A stretch of DNA of 64,000 nucleotides from a virus: the IMG/VR virus record IMGVR_UViG_3300036944_000561, positions 62,001 through 126,000 of that record; one strand, 5' to 3'. Made by a program: the position numbers and the translations under genes. A model generated the notes under the pieces. That model saw only the letters and a program-made list of their open reading frames with translations, was not told the DNA's origin and did not search any database. Every line of letters starts with the position of its first letter. The stretch's first letter is position 1. Shown here piece after piece: positions 50,389-59,719 of this stretch.

Positions 50389-50910
50389 TCATTGTGCTTC
50401 AATTAGTTTATTTATTGATGTAAAAGCATCTTCTTTTGATTTAAAGAACTTTGTGGTATACCTGGGATCGTTGACTTCAGTTTTTAGTCTACCATATCTT
50501 GAAAATTTGTCTGCAAGTTCATTCCCCTCGATTCCTGAATGACCTTTCACCCAATTGAAGTCTATTTTACCGCGCAATTCATCACCGATAAAGCGTCCCA
50601 AATTTACAAAATCGTGATTGGTACTTGCTTCCCAAGTGCTACCAGGACTCAATAAACCGATGCACAATTTGCTATCAGTGAAAATCTGACATCCATGAGT
50701 TTTATTGAATTGTTTGTTGAAAAATCTTGAAAGTGCAAATGAGTAAATGACACCAAGAAGTTCTCCTTGGTTGTTAGTCGCCGGGGTTTCTAAATAACCA
50801 TAATGAATAATGGGGTTCTTTTCAGGCAGATACAATATAGAAGCCCAGCCAGCATTCTTCTTTTTCACATTGTCTGACGAACCATCTGTGTAGAATAGGA
50901 AACTTGTCAT
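50389..50910 (-). CDS. Ribonuclease H (type I)
   Basis: 173 residues from MTSFLFYTDGSS (an ATG five codons earlier is possible). The catalytic set is visible: D9 in YTDGSS, Glu in NNQGELLG, Asp in FTDSKLCI, and GHSGIEGNELAD. It removes RNA primers. T4 Rnh belongs to a different (FEN-like) family, so this is a functional substitute. Lies next to 55. Confidence 0.85.
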   Translation of the reverse strand: MTSFLFYTDGSSDNVKKKNAGWASILYLPEKNPIIHYGYLETPATNNQGELLGVIYSFALSRFFNKQFNKTHGCQIFTDSKLCIGLLSPGSTWEASTNHDFVNLGRFIGDELRGKIDFNWVKGHSGIEGNELADKFSRYGRLKTEVNDPRYTTKFFKSKEDAFTSINKLIEAQ

Positions 50911-50911
50911 G

Positions 50912-50919
50912 ACTAAATA
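50912..50919 (+). promoter_or_regulatory. Late-type promoter box ACTAAATA
   Basis: Plus strand, 30 bases before the fibre start, overlapping the RNase H leader. Confidence 0.45.
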
Positions 50920-50948
50920 TTCCATATTGGATTACAGGGGTAATTAAA

Positions 50949-53402
50949 ATGCCATCTCCGACTTATAGACTTGCACTAACAGCCCAAGAAGTTGAGCAGT
51001 TACTTGCAAAAATTCCGTTGATGATCAGCTCAGATATCATCAGAACCAGCTTGGCTAATGCTGATGATTCAACCATACCCACTACAAAAGCCGTTCAGAA
51101 TGCGCTCGATGTTATCTCTGGTGACTTTTCTAGCCTTGGTGATTTAGCGTTCGATGATACTATAGATCTGACTTCGAACAAAGCGACAAATGTTTTGCCT
51201 ATAACCAAAGGTGGAACCGGGTCAAACACGGTTGAAGGCGCTCAGTTGAATCTGGGAATCTTAACCGAAGCCGATGTTCAAGCATTGATTGATGAAAGCA
51301 TCCCAACCATTCAATCGGTGGATCTAAGTTCTAATCAAGCAATCGGAATTCTTCCTGTATCTAAAGGGGGAACCGGGGCAAATACCAGTGGACAAGCACG
51401 AACCAATCTGGGGGTTTATTCCATTGCTGAAACTAGATCTTTGTTCACCACTGTTCAATTGACATTGACAGATGCCGCTATTACCAAGTTGGCGGCAGCA
51501 ACTGTTTCAGCTCCTGTAACAGTTTCTGAAATGGCGGTAAGTGATACATTGGGGACTATTGTTTCTTCACGGACTGCTTTGTCAAATGAAGTTTGGCGAG
51601 GAAATCTTTCCAACACCATTTTGACCGATACCAACGATGACCTGTTGAAATATTTTGAAGCATTTATTCCAACCAACACTGCAGCATTCACAACTCTTGA
51701 AGTCGGATTATTCGATACTGAAGGAACGTTGTTCGCAATTGGATCAATACAAAATTTCAATAAAACAGCGACAACTTCATTGAAAATTCAAGCGGTTGTA
51801 CCGTTTACTTCTAGTGCTCAGACAGATGTTTTTGTGAAACAAGAAATCAAGATGAAGCATTCTGAGTTAGATGAACTAAATGCTGTTGGTGCTCATGATC
51901 AGATTTATCGTAGAAAAACCACCGTTGCTGAGATTGAAAGCGGTGTGTTCTCTGTTGGTGATAGATTAGAAGTAACTGATAGAAATAATGCATCATTTGA
52001 TGTGATTTCAGGCGGTACGTCTGATGGTTATAGTGTTTTAGATGCTGGCAATGGTAACACTGCTGTATTATCTGAGAGAAATACAAAACGGTCAGTGATA
52101 GCGACTGGTGCGGTTGGTGATGGTGTAACTTCTGATTCAGCAGCAATCGCGGCGGCAAACATTTCGGGCGGGAATACGGTTGAGCTAGTTAGTAACTTCA
52201 CCTATGCAATAGACTCCTCAATTTCCCTTGAAAGATTTAGCTCATTAACATCAGATGACCTACAGTCCTTTTCTCTTGCTACGGTAAAATGGATTGGTGC
52301 CACAAGTGGAACAATGCTTCAAGAAGAATCAAATCAAACTATCGAAGGAGTTAGTTTTGATGGTGATTCTAAAAGCGGAGTTAAAGGATTTTATGTCGGA
52401 AATTCTACGAAGTTCACAGCATATTCAACATTGCGAAGAACACGCGCCGAAAATTTAGACATTGGCTACTATGTAGATAACTGTTTTGACACAAACCTTG
52501 AACAAATACGGTCTGCAAATAACCGTATCGGCATCCACATCAATCCTGCTGCATTCACCGGTGATGGTGGTTACGTAACAACTTTCAGGATAAAACGTGC
52601 TTATGTAACTGGTAACACTCAGCAGGGTTTGCGAGATTCATCATCAGTAAAAGCAAAAGTATTATCAGTTGAGGATAGTGTTTTTGAATTGAACGGTGAC
52701 GCCACATACCCTCAAATTGATTTGGCTGAAAACCAAGCTGGGGTATTGGCAAAGCTTTATGTCGAAGATGGGACGCAAACAACAACAGCTATTAAGATGC
52801 AATCAGGAGCACTAAGAGATTCATACATCAACGGATTTGCTGTTGGTGTTGACCTTGGTAGCGGCTCAAGTAACATCATCATGGACAACGTTAAATTCGC
52901 GTCTGGGGCTGGTGCATCAGTGCAATCATCTGGCGGAGCAAACGCTTCATACGCTGGCTTTAGAAAAGTTGAGTTCAGTGGCGCACCGAGCTTGCAAACA
53001 GTGTGCGTTGTATATGATGGTTGTTCAGGTGATATGCCGTCAGGAATACCAGCATATTCACACGTTGTAACTGGTACAGTTCCGAAATCTGGTGTGGGTA
53101 CAACTCCCGCAATAACACGCAATATTGAAGCATGGCTTGTTAGTAACGCAGGAACAACAGTTGATGCAAACAGCCAATATCGGTTCAATGGAACAATAAC
53201 AGCATCACGTATAACAGATGGCAATAGCGTGTTATCTGTTACGCCACAAACGCAGTTACCAACAGGGTTGATGGCGACAGTGGAGCGCAATACAGACACA
53301 ACTGCAAGAATTGTTATATCAAACGTAACAACTGCAAGTGTAGTATTGCCAGCTAATACCTATGTTGTACGAGTTGAACAGTTTTATCAGATGAACAGTT
53401 AA
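50949..53402 (+). CDS. Tail fibre/tailspike with right-handed beta-helix
   Basis: 817 residues. The N-terminal ~150 residues are a fibre base with two repeats of LP-(I/V)-(T/S)-KGGTG followed by LGI or LGV. After a beta-rich stem, from about residue 380 AVGDGVTSDSAAIAAA marks a pectate-lyase-like beta-helix with many asparagine-rich turns. Such domains bind or cut capsule or O-antigen. No catalytic residues can be named. It ends with the same terminator as the other fibre operon. Confidence 0.75.
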   Translation: MPSPTYRLALTAQEVEQLLAKIPLMISSDIIRTSLANADDSTIPTTKAVQNALDVISGDFSSLGDLAFDDTIDLTSNKATNVLPITKGGTGSNTVEGAQLNLGILTEADVQALIDESIPTIQSVDLSSNQAIGILPVSKGGTGANTSGQARTNLGVYSIAETRSLFTTVQLTLTDAAITKLAAATVSAPVTVSEMAVSDTLGTIVSSRTALSNEVWRGNLSNTILTDTNDDLLKYFEAFIPTNTAAFTTLEVGLFDTEGTLFAIGSIQNFNKTATTSLKIQAVVPFTSSAQTDVFVKQEIKMKHSELDELNAVGAHDQIYRRKTTVAEIESGVFSVGDRLEVTDRNNASFDVISGGTSDGYSVLDAGNGNTAVLSERNTKRSVIATGAVGDGVTSDSAAIAAANISGGNTVELVSNFTYAIDSSISLERFSSLTSDDLQSFSLATVKWIGATSGTMLQEESNQTIEGVSFDGDSKSGVKGFYVGNSTKFTAYSTLRRTRAENLDIGYYVDNCFDTNLEQIRSANNRIGIHINPAAFTGDGGYVTTFRIKRAYVTGNTQQGLRDSSSVKAKVLSVEDSVFELNGDATYPQIDLAENQAGVLAKLYVEDGTQTTTAIKMQSGALRDSYINGFAVGVDLGSGSSNIIMDNVKFASGAGASVQSSGGANASYAGFRKVEFSGAPSLQTVCVVYDGCSGDMPSGIPAYSHVVTGTVPKSGVGTTPAITRNIEAWLVSNAGTTVDANSQYRFNGTITASRITDGNSVLSVTPQTQLPTGLMATVERNTDTTARIVISNVTTASVVLPANTYVVRVEQFYQMNS

Positions 53403-53436
53403 ACAAAAGCCCATTAATTGTGGTTATCCACTAACA

Positions 53437-53467
53437 CAAAGACGGTGCTCATCATGCCGTCTTTTTA
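53437..53467 (+). terminator. Fibre terminator, copy of 13022-13053
   Basis: Same eight-pair stem AAAGACGG/CCGTCTTT and loop with one base change, then T5. Confidence 0.8.
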
Positions 53468-53508
53468 AAATACTTTAACCTTCGTATTGTATAGAATAAG
53501 GATTTATT

Positions 53509-53586
53509 ATGCCATTAGAAACAGTCACAACTCTCACTAAGTTGAATGAAGATTGACCGTTGGGGTCTGATCCAATGGTACAAGAC
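53509..53586 (+). pseudogene. Truncated start of a fibre/collar-type structural gene
   Basis: Behind an AAGGA site, the frame reads MPLETVTTLTKLNED, a TGA, then PLGSDPMVQ. This is the N-terminus of a fibre family that normally reads ...W-P-x-G-S-D-P... and continues with a D-D-H-I-R block. A Trp-to-stop change and a break at about 53586, next to the stop of a minus-strand gene, leave only ~25 codons. Confidence 0.7.
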
Positions 53587-53595
53587 AACCTTATT

Positions 53596-53766
53596 TCATT
53601 CTTCTTTCTGTTGTCTCTTAAATTCTAACAACAATTCAAACTGCCATGGCATCATATCATTAAATTCAGCCGGGGTCACACCAACCCCGGTCAGTTCATC
53701 TTTCCTTGTAATGAAAGCCAGTAGTTCAAAATACTCTTCCAATGAGCCTGGCATAACGATCGTCAT
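53596..53766 (-). CDS. Small baseplate-hub-associated protein
   Basis: 56 residues, MTIVMPGSLEEYFELLAF, ending FELLLEFKRQQKEE. ATGA overlap with the gp26-like stop. A short gene in this position with an M-P-W-x-F-E motif is common behind the hub gene in T4-like phages; an assembly role is likely. Confidence 0.6.
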   Translation of the reverse strand: MTIVMPGSLEEYFELLAFITRKDELTGVGVTPAEFNDMMPWQFELLLEFKRQQKEE

Positions 53767-54521
53767 TGAAAAAGTTTTGAAACACCACTATCCAATTTCA
53801 ATACATGTTCATGACCACAATCTGGGCAAGTTCCTTTCAAAGTCATAGAACATTTGGGCATATTCTTGACATACTTCTCAAGAACAAACAATTGAAAATC
53901 AGAACCAAGAAGTTTCATGAATTGATTCTTCTCTTCTTGGGTATATTCATTCATGTACCAGGCATCATCTTCAGTGTACACGCAATCTATGAATCGGGAC
54001 AACACTTCTTCAGATATATTTTCAAGAGATTCTAATTCAGCCAATTCAAGGGTTCCCCGGTAAGAAGGAAATCTTAGTTTGAAAGTATACTCACCCATCT
54101 TGAATTCATCTTGGAAATTTTCATTTTCAATGATGGTGGCTTCATCCAGGTTTGTTGAAAGAATGACTCTTTCACATTTGCATTCTCCCTCACCACAAGG
54201 ACGAACAAAGTCAACAGTTTCACCAATCGAAATTGCTCTGAGTTTCAACAACAAAAACTCACTCAAGAATACAGGCATCTCTAACGGATCCAGAGCCTTC
54301 CCGGTCTGATCAGTATAGGATACAACGTTCTTCTCTATAATCTCCCTGAGAGCATCATATCGTTCCTCAGTAGTGACTGTACTATCCTCATCAGCAACCA
54401 GGCGCTGCAATAAAATAGATTGGTCGCCCAAACCCCAAGCATGATACGTTATATTGCCCCATTTGGTCTTCACCAATTTCTGAGTGCGAGGGATTGAAGT
54501 TGGTAATGGTTTTTTCGACAT
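53763..54521 (-). CDS. 26: Baseplate hub protein gp26-like (T4_baseplate family)
   Basis: Start MSKKPLPTSIPRTQKL at 54521 with AAGGATTTCATC upstream. 252 residues (T4: 208). The body matches hub gp26: an MPVFLSEFLLLKLRAIS block, YTFKLRFPSYRGTLEL, and near the C-terminus a Cys pair (GTCPDCGHEH). A second Cys cluster (CGEGECKC) occurs mid-protein, so it may bind zinc. Late box upstream. Confidence 0.7.
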   Translation of the reverse strand: MSKKPLPTSIPRTQKLVKTKWGNITYHAWGLGDQSILLQRLVADEDSTVTTEERYDALREIIEKNVVSYTDQTGKALDPLEMPVFLSEFLLLKLRAISIGETVDFVRPCGEGECKCERVILSTNLDEATIIENENFQDEFKMGEYTFKLRFPSYRGTLELAELESLENISEEVLSRFIDCVYTEDDAWYMNEYTQEEKNQFMKLLGSDFQLFVLEKYVKNMPKCSMTLKGTCPDCGHEHVLKLDSGVSKLFQ

Positions 54522-54549
54522 GATGAAATCCTTATATTGAATCTGGCTA

Positions 54550-54557
54550 TATTTACT
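54550..54557 (-). promoter_or_regulatory. Late-type promoter box AGTAAATA
   Basis: Minus strand, 29 bases before the gp26-like start. Confidence 0.45.
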
Positions 54558-54615
54558 GGCCAAAAATATTTTAAAAATTATTTTAAAAGTGGTTTTTTCA
54601 ATAGCAAATCAATAT

Positions 54616-54651
54616 TACCCTAAACCCCGTGGTTTGCCCGAAAATGATTTT
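54616..54651 (+). repeat. 36-bp element upstream of the polymerase block (copy 2)
   Basis: Exact match to minus-strand 21910-21875. It lies 23 bases before the ATG of the 54675 gene and 768 bases before DNA polymerase. See copy 1. Confidence 0.9.
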
Positions 54652-54674
54652 AAAAGATCAAAAGGAGATAAAAG

Positions 54675-55364
54675 ATGGGCAATAAAATGTCCCAGTTGGA
54701 AGGAAGAGTTCTTCCTATAGTACATTCTATTCTTCGCCACCCGGCGGAAAATTCATCTGCTTTAGCATCTGACCTCAATGAGGCATTGTCAGGAGGTGTA
54801 CCCGGTCAGGTGAAACTTCACAATTTCATTCAGATTGTAGAGCTGGGAGAAAATGCAGCCACTCATGTTCTCAAGGAAATTACATCTCCTTCATTCTCGC
54901 TCAACATCAAGTTTGAAAATTGTCAAGGTCTGGTGTGTGAACAGTGGGATGTTTGGAATCAAAAAGTTCATAATCAGATCGATAGATTGACAATAGAAGT
55001 TTCAGGGGGTAAAACTCCTGGATTCTATGTATTCTGTTACAAAAATGTTCCTATGGTTGCTCTGATGATGTATTCTACCAATTTTATGCAGTGGGCAGAA
55101 CGAATAGGATTGAAGATATCCAAAAACCAACGAACATCTGATCCTTCAACACATTATGTGAACAAGAAAGTTGCTGAAGAATGGGGTTTGTTGTGGATAC
55201 ACCCATTAGTTGAAAATCAGACATTGGGGGACATTGTTTCAGAATTAGATGTTGAGATCGTTCCTTCTAATTGGAAAGATATGTTTGCAACTGTCAGGAA
55301 ATCCGTCTCGGGAAACAGAATTAATATTGAAGAATTGAAACAAGAATTAAACCATTTTGACTAG
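54675..55364 (+). CDS. Hypothetical protein, co-regulated with replication genes
   Basis: 229 residues, MGNKMSQLEGRVLPIVHSIL, after AAAAGGAGATAAAAG. Soluble alpha/beta; FKNCQGLVCEQ-like Cys pair in the centre. No family recognised. Its position behind the 36-bp element and before DNA polymerase points to a replication or transcription role. Confidence 0.6.
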   Translation: MGNKMSQLEGRVLPIVHSILRHPAENSSALASDLNEALSGGVPGQVKLHNFIQIVELGENAATHVLKEITSPSFSLNIKFENCQGLVCEQWDVWNQKVHNQIDRLTIEVSGGKTPGFYVFCYKNVPMVALMMYSTNFMQWAERIGLKISKNQRTSDPSTHYVNKKVAEEWGLLWIHPLVENQTLGDIVSELDVEIVPSNWKDMFATVRKSVSGNRINIEELKQELNHFD

Positions 55365-55419
55365 CAAATAAAATGGTTGACAATATCCTCTAATCTTTCA
55401 ACAGCATCATGGAATAATA

Positions 55420-58317
55420 ATGACTGAAAGTAATAAACCTTTCCCGACTGGAATATACAGATCTGGGAATGATCTAGTTTTTCGCCTTTGCACTCAGGAC
55501 GGAAAACGCAAAAAGTTCAAACATAGATTCCAACCATGTCTCTTTCTTCCAGCGCCTCCGGATACTCCTGTAGAAGTTGCTGAACATTTTGCATTGCGCG
55601 GTGAACCAGATCCTCGTAACAAAACCCCATTGGTCAAGCGCCAATTTGATAACATGTACGAGATGAAGCAATATCTTGATGAGAATTTCGATGTTCCTGG
55701 TGTCCGACTCTATGGTTCAAAGAGCCCAGTCATTCAGGCATATAGTGACTTCTTCCCTGAAGATATCAAACCGAATTTCAAACACATTCGTTGTATGAAC
55801 CTCGATATAGAAGTGGTGTCTTCGTTTGAAAAGGATGGAATGATCGGGTTTGGACCTTTCCCTGAGCCAATTATCGAAGAGGAACAATACAGAAGCAACA
55901 GTTTCAACATCGACATTTATAGTGACCACGTGACAGAATTCTATAAGTGGTGGAATGTTGAGTTTCCCAATTCTGTTATTCCTATTTGGACTAACATGAA
56001 CGCTGCTTTCCCTATTGTTTCTCTACAGCTTTCAGATAAGAACCTTAACAAACAAATCATTTGGGGTCTGCCGCTTAGACGTAACCGAAACAAATTCGTT
56101 TACAATCCGAAAGATGAAGAAATTTCTGGTCTTGATGTTGAATACCGTGAATTTTCAACTGAGCAGGATATGCTCAAAGATTTCATCAAATATTGGGCAT
56201 CAAGAGACCCAGATTTATGGACAGGTTGGAACATATCACAGTTTGACGCACCATATCTTGCTGAGCGCGTGATAAAGATCCTTGGATCTGATTGGGTGAA
56301 TTCACTTAGTACCATTGGTCGAGCTTATAAGAAGCTCGAGAAGCCTAAGAAGGGACTTCCGTACAACACTTGGGTGTTTGATGGTGTACCCGCTATGCCA
56401 TATGATGATTTGTATCGCCGACACCGCTTGGTAGAACGTGCTCGATATTCGTTGGATTTCATATCACATATCGAACTTGACGAACAGAAATTGAGTTATG
56501 CTCATGTGAAGAGTTTGAACACATTGTGGTTCGTTGAATATGAAAACTTTATTCGATATGGTATCAAAGATATCAATCTGGTTGACAAATTAGACGCAAA
56601 ACTCGGTTATCTGAATCTGACATATATGCTAGCGGCCTTGTACAAGTGTAACTATTCAGAAACATTGTCTACTGTTACACCATGGTCATCTTTGTTGTAT
56701 AGCTTCAATGCTAAGAAGAATAGATATCCGTTGCTCAAGAGACACCAGACATTTACTGACAGCTTTCCGGGGGCATTTGTCCATGATCCTTTACCGGGCA
56801 GATATCTATGGTTGTTATCAGAGGATCTGAATTCACTGTACCCGCACATTTTCCAACAATACAATCTGGGTCCAGAAACGATTGTTACTGAATCAGAACG
56901 TCGTGACATCATATATGAAATGATTCAAGAAGTGGATGCTTTCAAGACTACAGATTTTCAACAGAATCGTGCAAAGACTGCGTTGCTGGATGCTTTACGA
57001 AACGAACGTGAAATCATCAACGAATTGGTAGATTTTGGATTGTTTGAATTTCAATGCTTGAAAGATCATGGTGTATCCATGACTCCAAATCTTCAATTCT
57101 TTATCAACGACGAAATAAGCTGTTACAGCGTGATCATGCGAGAGAAATACGCTACTCGTAAAACTTTCAAAAAATCTATGCTCAAACATGAACAAATCAT
57201 GGTTGATTTGAAAACTTCTGGAAAGAAAAATTCACAAGAATATCATGATGCCGATTATCAGCATTCTAATGATGACACATCACAACATGGTGTGAAAATT
57301 TTATTGAATGCGGGATATGGTGCGGTCGGTACAGAATGGTTGACGGAATATTTTGATCCTAGGATTGCTCGAGCAACTACCGCTTCTGGCGAATTCATCA
57401 ACAAGTGGATCACCAAGCAAGTGACTGGGTATCTTCGAGATCTAACCAATGAGCCTAATCATAGATTTGTTGTATATGGTGACACTGACAGTTGTTATAT
57501 TACACTGGAAAAACTTGCTAAATTGCGTGGTTGGGATAAATTAGAACGAAAAGAAGCCATATCCGAAGTCGACAAGTTTGAAAAAGAAGAACTGAAACCA
57601 TTCATTGAAGAAAATTGTAAGCGACTCGCTGATAGTGTCAACGCATTTGAACAACGTATGTTTTGGGGGCGTGAAGTCATATCCATTCACGGAGGAATTT
57701 TTCAAGCCAAAAAGCGTTATTGTTTGTTGGTAGATGACTCAGAAGGGGTTCATTATGAAACCCCGAAATTGAAAGTCACCGGGTTGGAAAGTAAGAAATC
57801 AACTACCCCGGAAATTTGTGTTGACTGGTTTGAGACATGTTACAAATTAGCAATTTTGAACAAACAAGAAGAAATATATGAAAAGGTAAAGGAATATCGG
57901 GATATTTGGAATTCTCAATCACCTGCTGATATTGCAACTGCTTCAAGTTGCAGCAACATCACTAAGTTCATGAGCAATGGAGAATGGGTGCCAATCAAGA
58001 ATACACCCTATCAGGCTTCCTCAGCAATGCTACACAATCGTTTGATCAGTGAGCGAGGGGGTAGAACACCCTTGATAGGAGACGGCTCTAAACTCCTTTT
58101 GGTCGTCCTGAAGAAAAACAATCCATACAATGCCAATTACATTGCATTTCAGAATTTCTTCCCAGAAGAATTGGAAGATGTCAAGGCTTGGATTGATTAT
58201 GAAGGGTTGTTTGAAAAGAACTTTCTAACCCCCTTGGATCTATTGTTAGGCGCGGTTAAAATGGATCACAAGAAAAAAGTCAACGTATTCAGTTTCATAA
58301 AGAAAAAGGCAGAATAA
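55420..58317 (+). CDS. 43: DNA polymerase gp43 (family B)
   Basis: 965 residues (T4: 898). Exonuclease motifs: LDIEV near 129, WTGWNISQFDAPYLAERV near 267, and YSLDFISH. Polymerase motifs: A EDLNSLYPHIFQQYN near 468, B KILLNAGYGAVG near 626, C VYGDTDSCYI near 687, and a K-x-K block (KKRYCLLV). All catalytic Asp residues are present, so proofreading and synthesis should be intact. In T4 43 follows regA; here it is 33 kb away on the other strand. Confidence 0.95.
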   Translation: MTESNKPFPTGIYRSGNDLVFRLCTQDGKRKKFKHRFQPCLFLPAPPDTPVEVAEHFALRGEPDPRNKTPLVKRQFDNMYEMKQYLDENFDVPGVRLYGSKSPVIQAYSDFFPEDIKPNFKHIRCMNLDIEVVSSFEKDGMIGFGPFPEPIIEEEQYRSNSFNIDIYSDHVTEFYKWWNVEFPNSVIPIWTNMNAAFPIVSLQLSDKNLNKQIIWGLPLRRNRNKFVYNPKDEEISGLDVEYREFSTEQDMLKDFIKYWASRDPDLWTGWNISQFDAPYLAERVIKILGSDWVNSLSTIGRAYKKLEKPKKGLPYNTWVFDGVPAMPYDDLYRRHRLVERARYSLDFISHIELDEQKLSYAHVKSLNTLWFVEYENFIRYGIKDINLVDKLDAKLGYLNLTYMLAALYKCNYSETLSTVTPWSSLLYSFNAKKNRYPLLKRHQTFTDSFPGAFVHDPLPGRYLWLLSEDLNSLYPHIFQQYNLGPETIVTESERRDIIYEMIQEVDAFKTTDFQQNRAKTALLDALRNEREIINELVDFGLFEFQCLKDHGVSMTPNLQFFINDEISCYSVIMREKYATRKTFKKSMLKHEQIMVDLKTSGKKNSQEYHDADYQHSNDDTSQHGVKILLNAGYGAVGTEWLTEYFDPRIARATTASGEFINKWITKQVTGYLRDLTNEPNHRFVVYGDTDSCYITLEKLAKLRGWDKLERKEAISEVDKFEKEELKPFIEENCKRLADSVNAFEQRMFWGREVISIHGGIFQAKKRYCLLVDDSEGVHYETPKLKVTGLESKKSTTPEICVDWFETCYKLAILNKQEEIYEKVKEYRDIWNSQSPADIATASSCSNITKFMSNGEWVPIKNTPYQASSAMLHNRLISERGGRTPLIGDGSKLLLVVLKKNNPYNANYIAFQNFFPEELEDVKAWIDYEGLFEKNFLTPLDLLLGAVKMDHKKKVNVFSFIKKKAE

Positions 58318-58318
58318 T

Positions 58319-58981
58319 ATGTATCATACTGGAAGTGTTATCACTCGTGAGAAATTGTTCATTGTTGCATTTGATTGTGACCTCACATTATTAGAAACTC
58401 TAACACCGTGGCTGAACTTCTTTGGATTGTCTTTGGATGAAGTTCCTAGGGCAGAGCCAGGGGTAGTTTCGGACCTTAGTCCATGGATTCGTAAAAATCG
58501 TCGGAAGAATTTCGAAATTGAACCTACAGACTGGTGGAAAATGCCGGGAGTGTACAAGAATGCTCAGCCATTACCAGGCGTATTTCATTTCATTCAAGAT
58601 CTTCAAGAGATGTTAGAGAAAGAGACATCAAAAGAAGTTCGATTTGTAGTGGTGAGTTCATGTCATCCAGAGCACATCAATGAAAAATGGATGCGGATAG
58701 AAGAATTGTTTCCTATGATGTTTGATGCAAAGATTCCTACTTCTTCAAAACATTATGTCGATTTCGATTTATTGTTTGATGATTCGTTGGGGGTTCTTCA
58801 GAATTGTGTGGACTCTGGAAAGCATATTGTTGTTCATGAAACTGGACTGAGCAAAATTAATCCACAAATAGAAAATTGGTCATACATATACAACCCAACT
58901 AGATATCCTAAAACTTTTGAATATTCCACCAGTATAATAAACGAATTGCGGTCAAAACTGAAAATTCTTGGGTGGATTTAG
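58319..58981 (+). CDS. HAD-superfamily 5'(3')-nucleotidase-like phosphatase
   Basis: 220 residues. VAFDCDLTLLE holds the D-x-D nucleophile loop, VVSSCHP motif II and LLFDDSLGVL motif IV. The layout fits NT5C-type deoxyribonucleotidases. It lies one base after 43 and directly before the kinase; it might dephosphorylate dTMP or a modified-nucleotide intermediate. Confidence 0.65.
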   Translation: MYHTGSVITREKLFIVAFDCDLTLLETLTPWLNFFGLSLDEVPRAEPGVVSDLSPWIRKNRRKNFEIEPTDWWKMPGVYKNAQPLPGVFHFIQDLQEMLEKETSKEVRFVVVSSCHPEHINEKWMRIEELFPMMFDAKIPTSSKHYVDFDLLFDDSLGVLQNCVDSGKHIVVHETGLSKINPQIENWSYIYNPTRYPKTFEYSTSIINELRSKLKILGWI

Positions 58982-59719
58982 ATGAAAACATTCAACATGC
59001 ATATTCTCAAAGGGGCTTCAGGCACTGGGAAAGGAACAAGAGTCAGTCAATTGATAGAATGGTTGAAGACTCAGGAAACCCCCATTGTGTGGACTCCTCA
59101 GAAAAAGCCGTTCGGATTACTTTTCCCCAAGCATGGGTTTATGTTCATCGGTTGTTATACAGAATCTAACAAGTCTGGGCTAACCTCCTGGTCTTCTATG
59201 GATATGGTTCACGCTACTGTGAAAACAGCTGATGCTGGTCGTGAGATTCTTCGTAGAGCAAAAGAATATGCTATAGAAAATTCTTCATTTGATACGGTTT
59301 CCCTTGTCGTAGAAGGAGAACCAATGTTTTTGTCTGACAAGTACAGACCAAAATTTATATCGGAATTCTACGAACCAGATAATTTGTACATGTCATATTT
59401 TGTTTATGCCTCAAGGGAACAATATGACCAAAGAATCAGATGTCGTTCTGGTATAGATAAGGGTGGAGACAGTGGTTGGTCAAGAGCTGATGGATACCCG
59501 AAAGAATTTGAAAAATCAAAGCAAGAAGCGGTACTCTTAGACAAGCCTTCTTGCTTTATAACCATGCATCAATTCGATGAAGAAGTTTCTTTGTGGGGTT
59601 CAATTGCTCTCAATCGACAAGGTTTTGATCCCAAGGAATTTGAAATTTGGTCTGAGAAGAATAAAATGTTAAGATCTATAGGAACAGACCCCTTAAACAA
59701 ATCAAGGAAACTTTGGTAA
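58982..59719 (+). CDS. P-loop kinase, predicted 5-hydroxymethyl-dU DNA kinase subunit
   Basis: 245 residues. Walker A KGASGTGKGTR (10-20); a later Arg-rich lid (RCRSGIDKGGDSGWSR). In thymine-hypermodifying phages a P-loop kinase joined to an HhH-type helical domain phosphorylates 5-hydroxymethyl-uracil in DNA. Here the kinase is separate and the helical protein is two genes on. The C-terminus is SRKLW. Stop overlaps next start (TAATG). Confidence 0.6.
   Translation: MKTFNMHILKGASGTGKGTRVSQLIEWLKTQETPIVWTPQKKPFGLLFPKHGFMFIGCYTESNKSGLTSWSSMDMVHATVKTADAGREILRRAKEYAIENSSFDTVSLVVEGEPMFLSDKYRPKFISEFYEPDNLYMSYFVYASREQYDQRIRCRSGIDKGGDSGWSRADGYPKEFEKSKQEAVLLDKPSCFITMHQFDEEVSLWGSIALNRQGFDPKEFEIWSEKNKMLRSIGTDPLNKSRKLW

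Noticed and set aside
13839-53557. Reassigned TGA codon (Gly or Trp) in this phage
   Set aside because: Two in-frame TGAs in degraded genes suggested it, but TGA ends many intact genes, often as ATGA overlaps, so standard decoding holds.
53546-53848. Plus-strand 100-codon frame
   Set aside because: It overlaps the conserved small hub-associated gene and the gp26-like gene on the minus strand and has no family resemblance.
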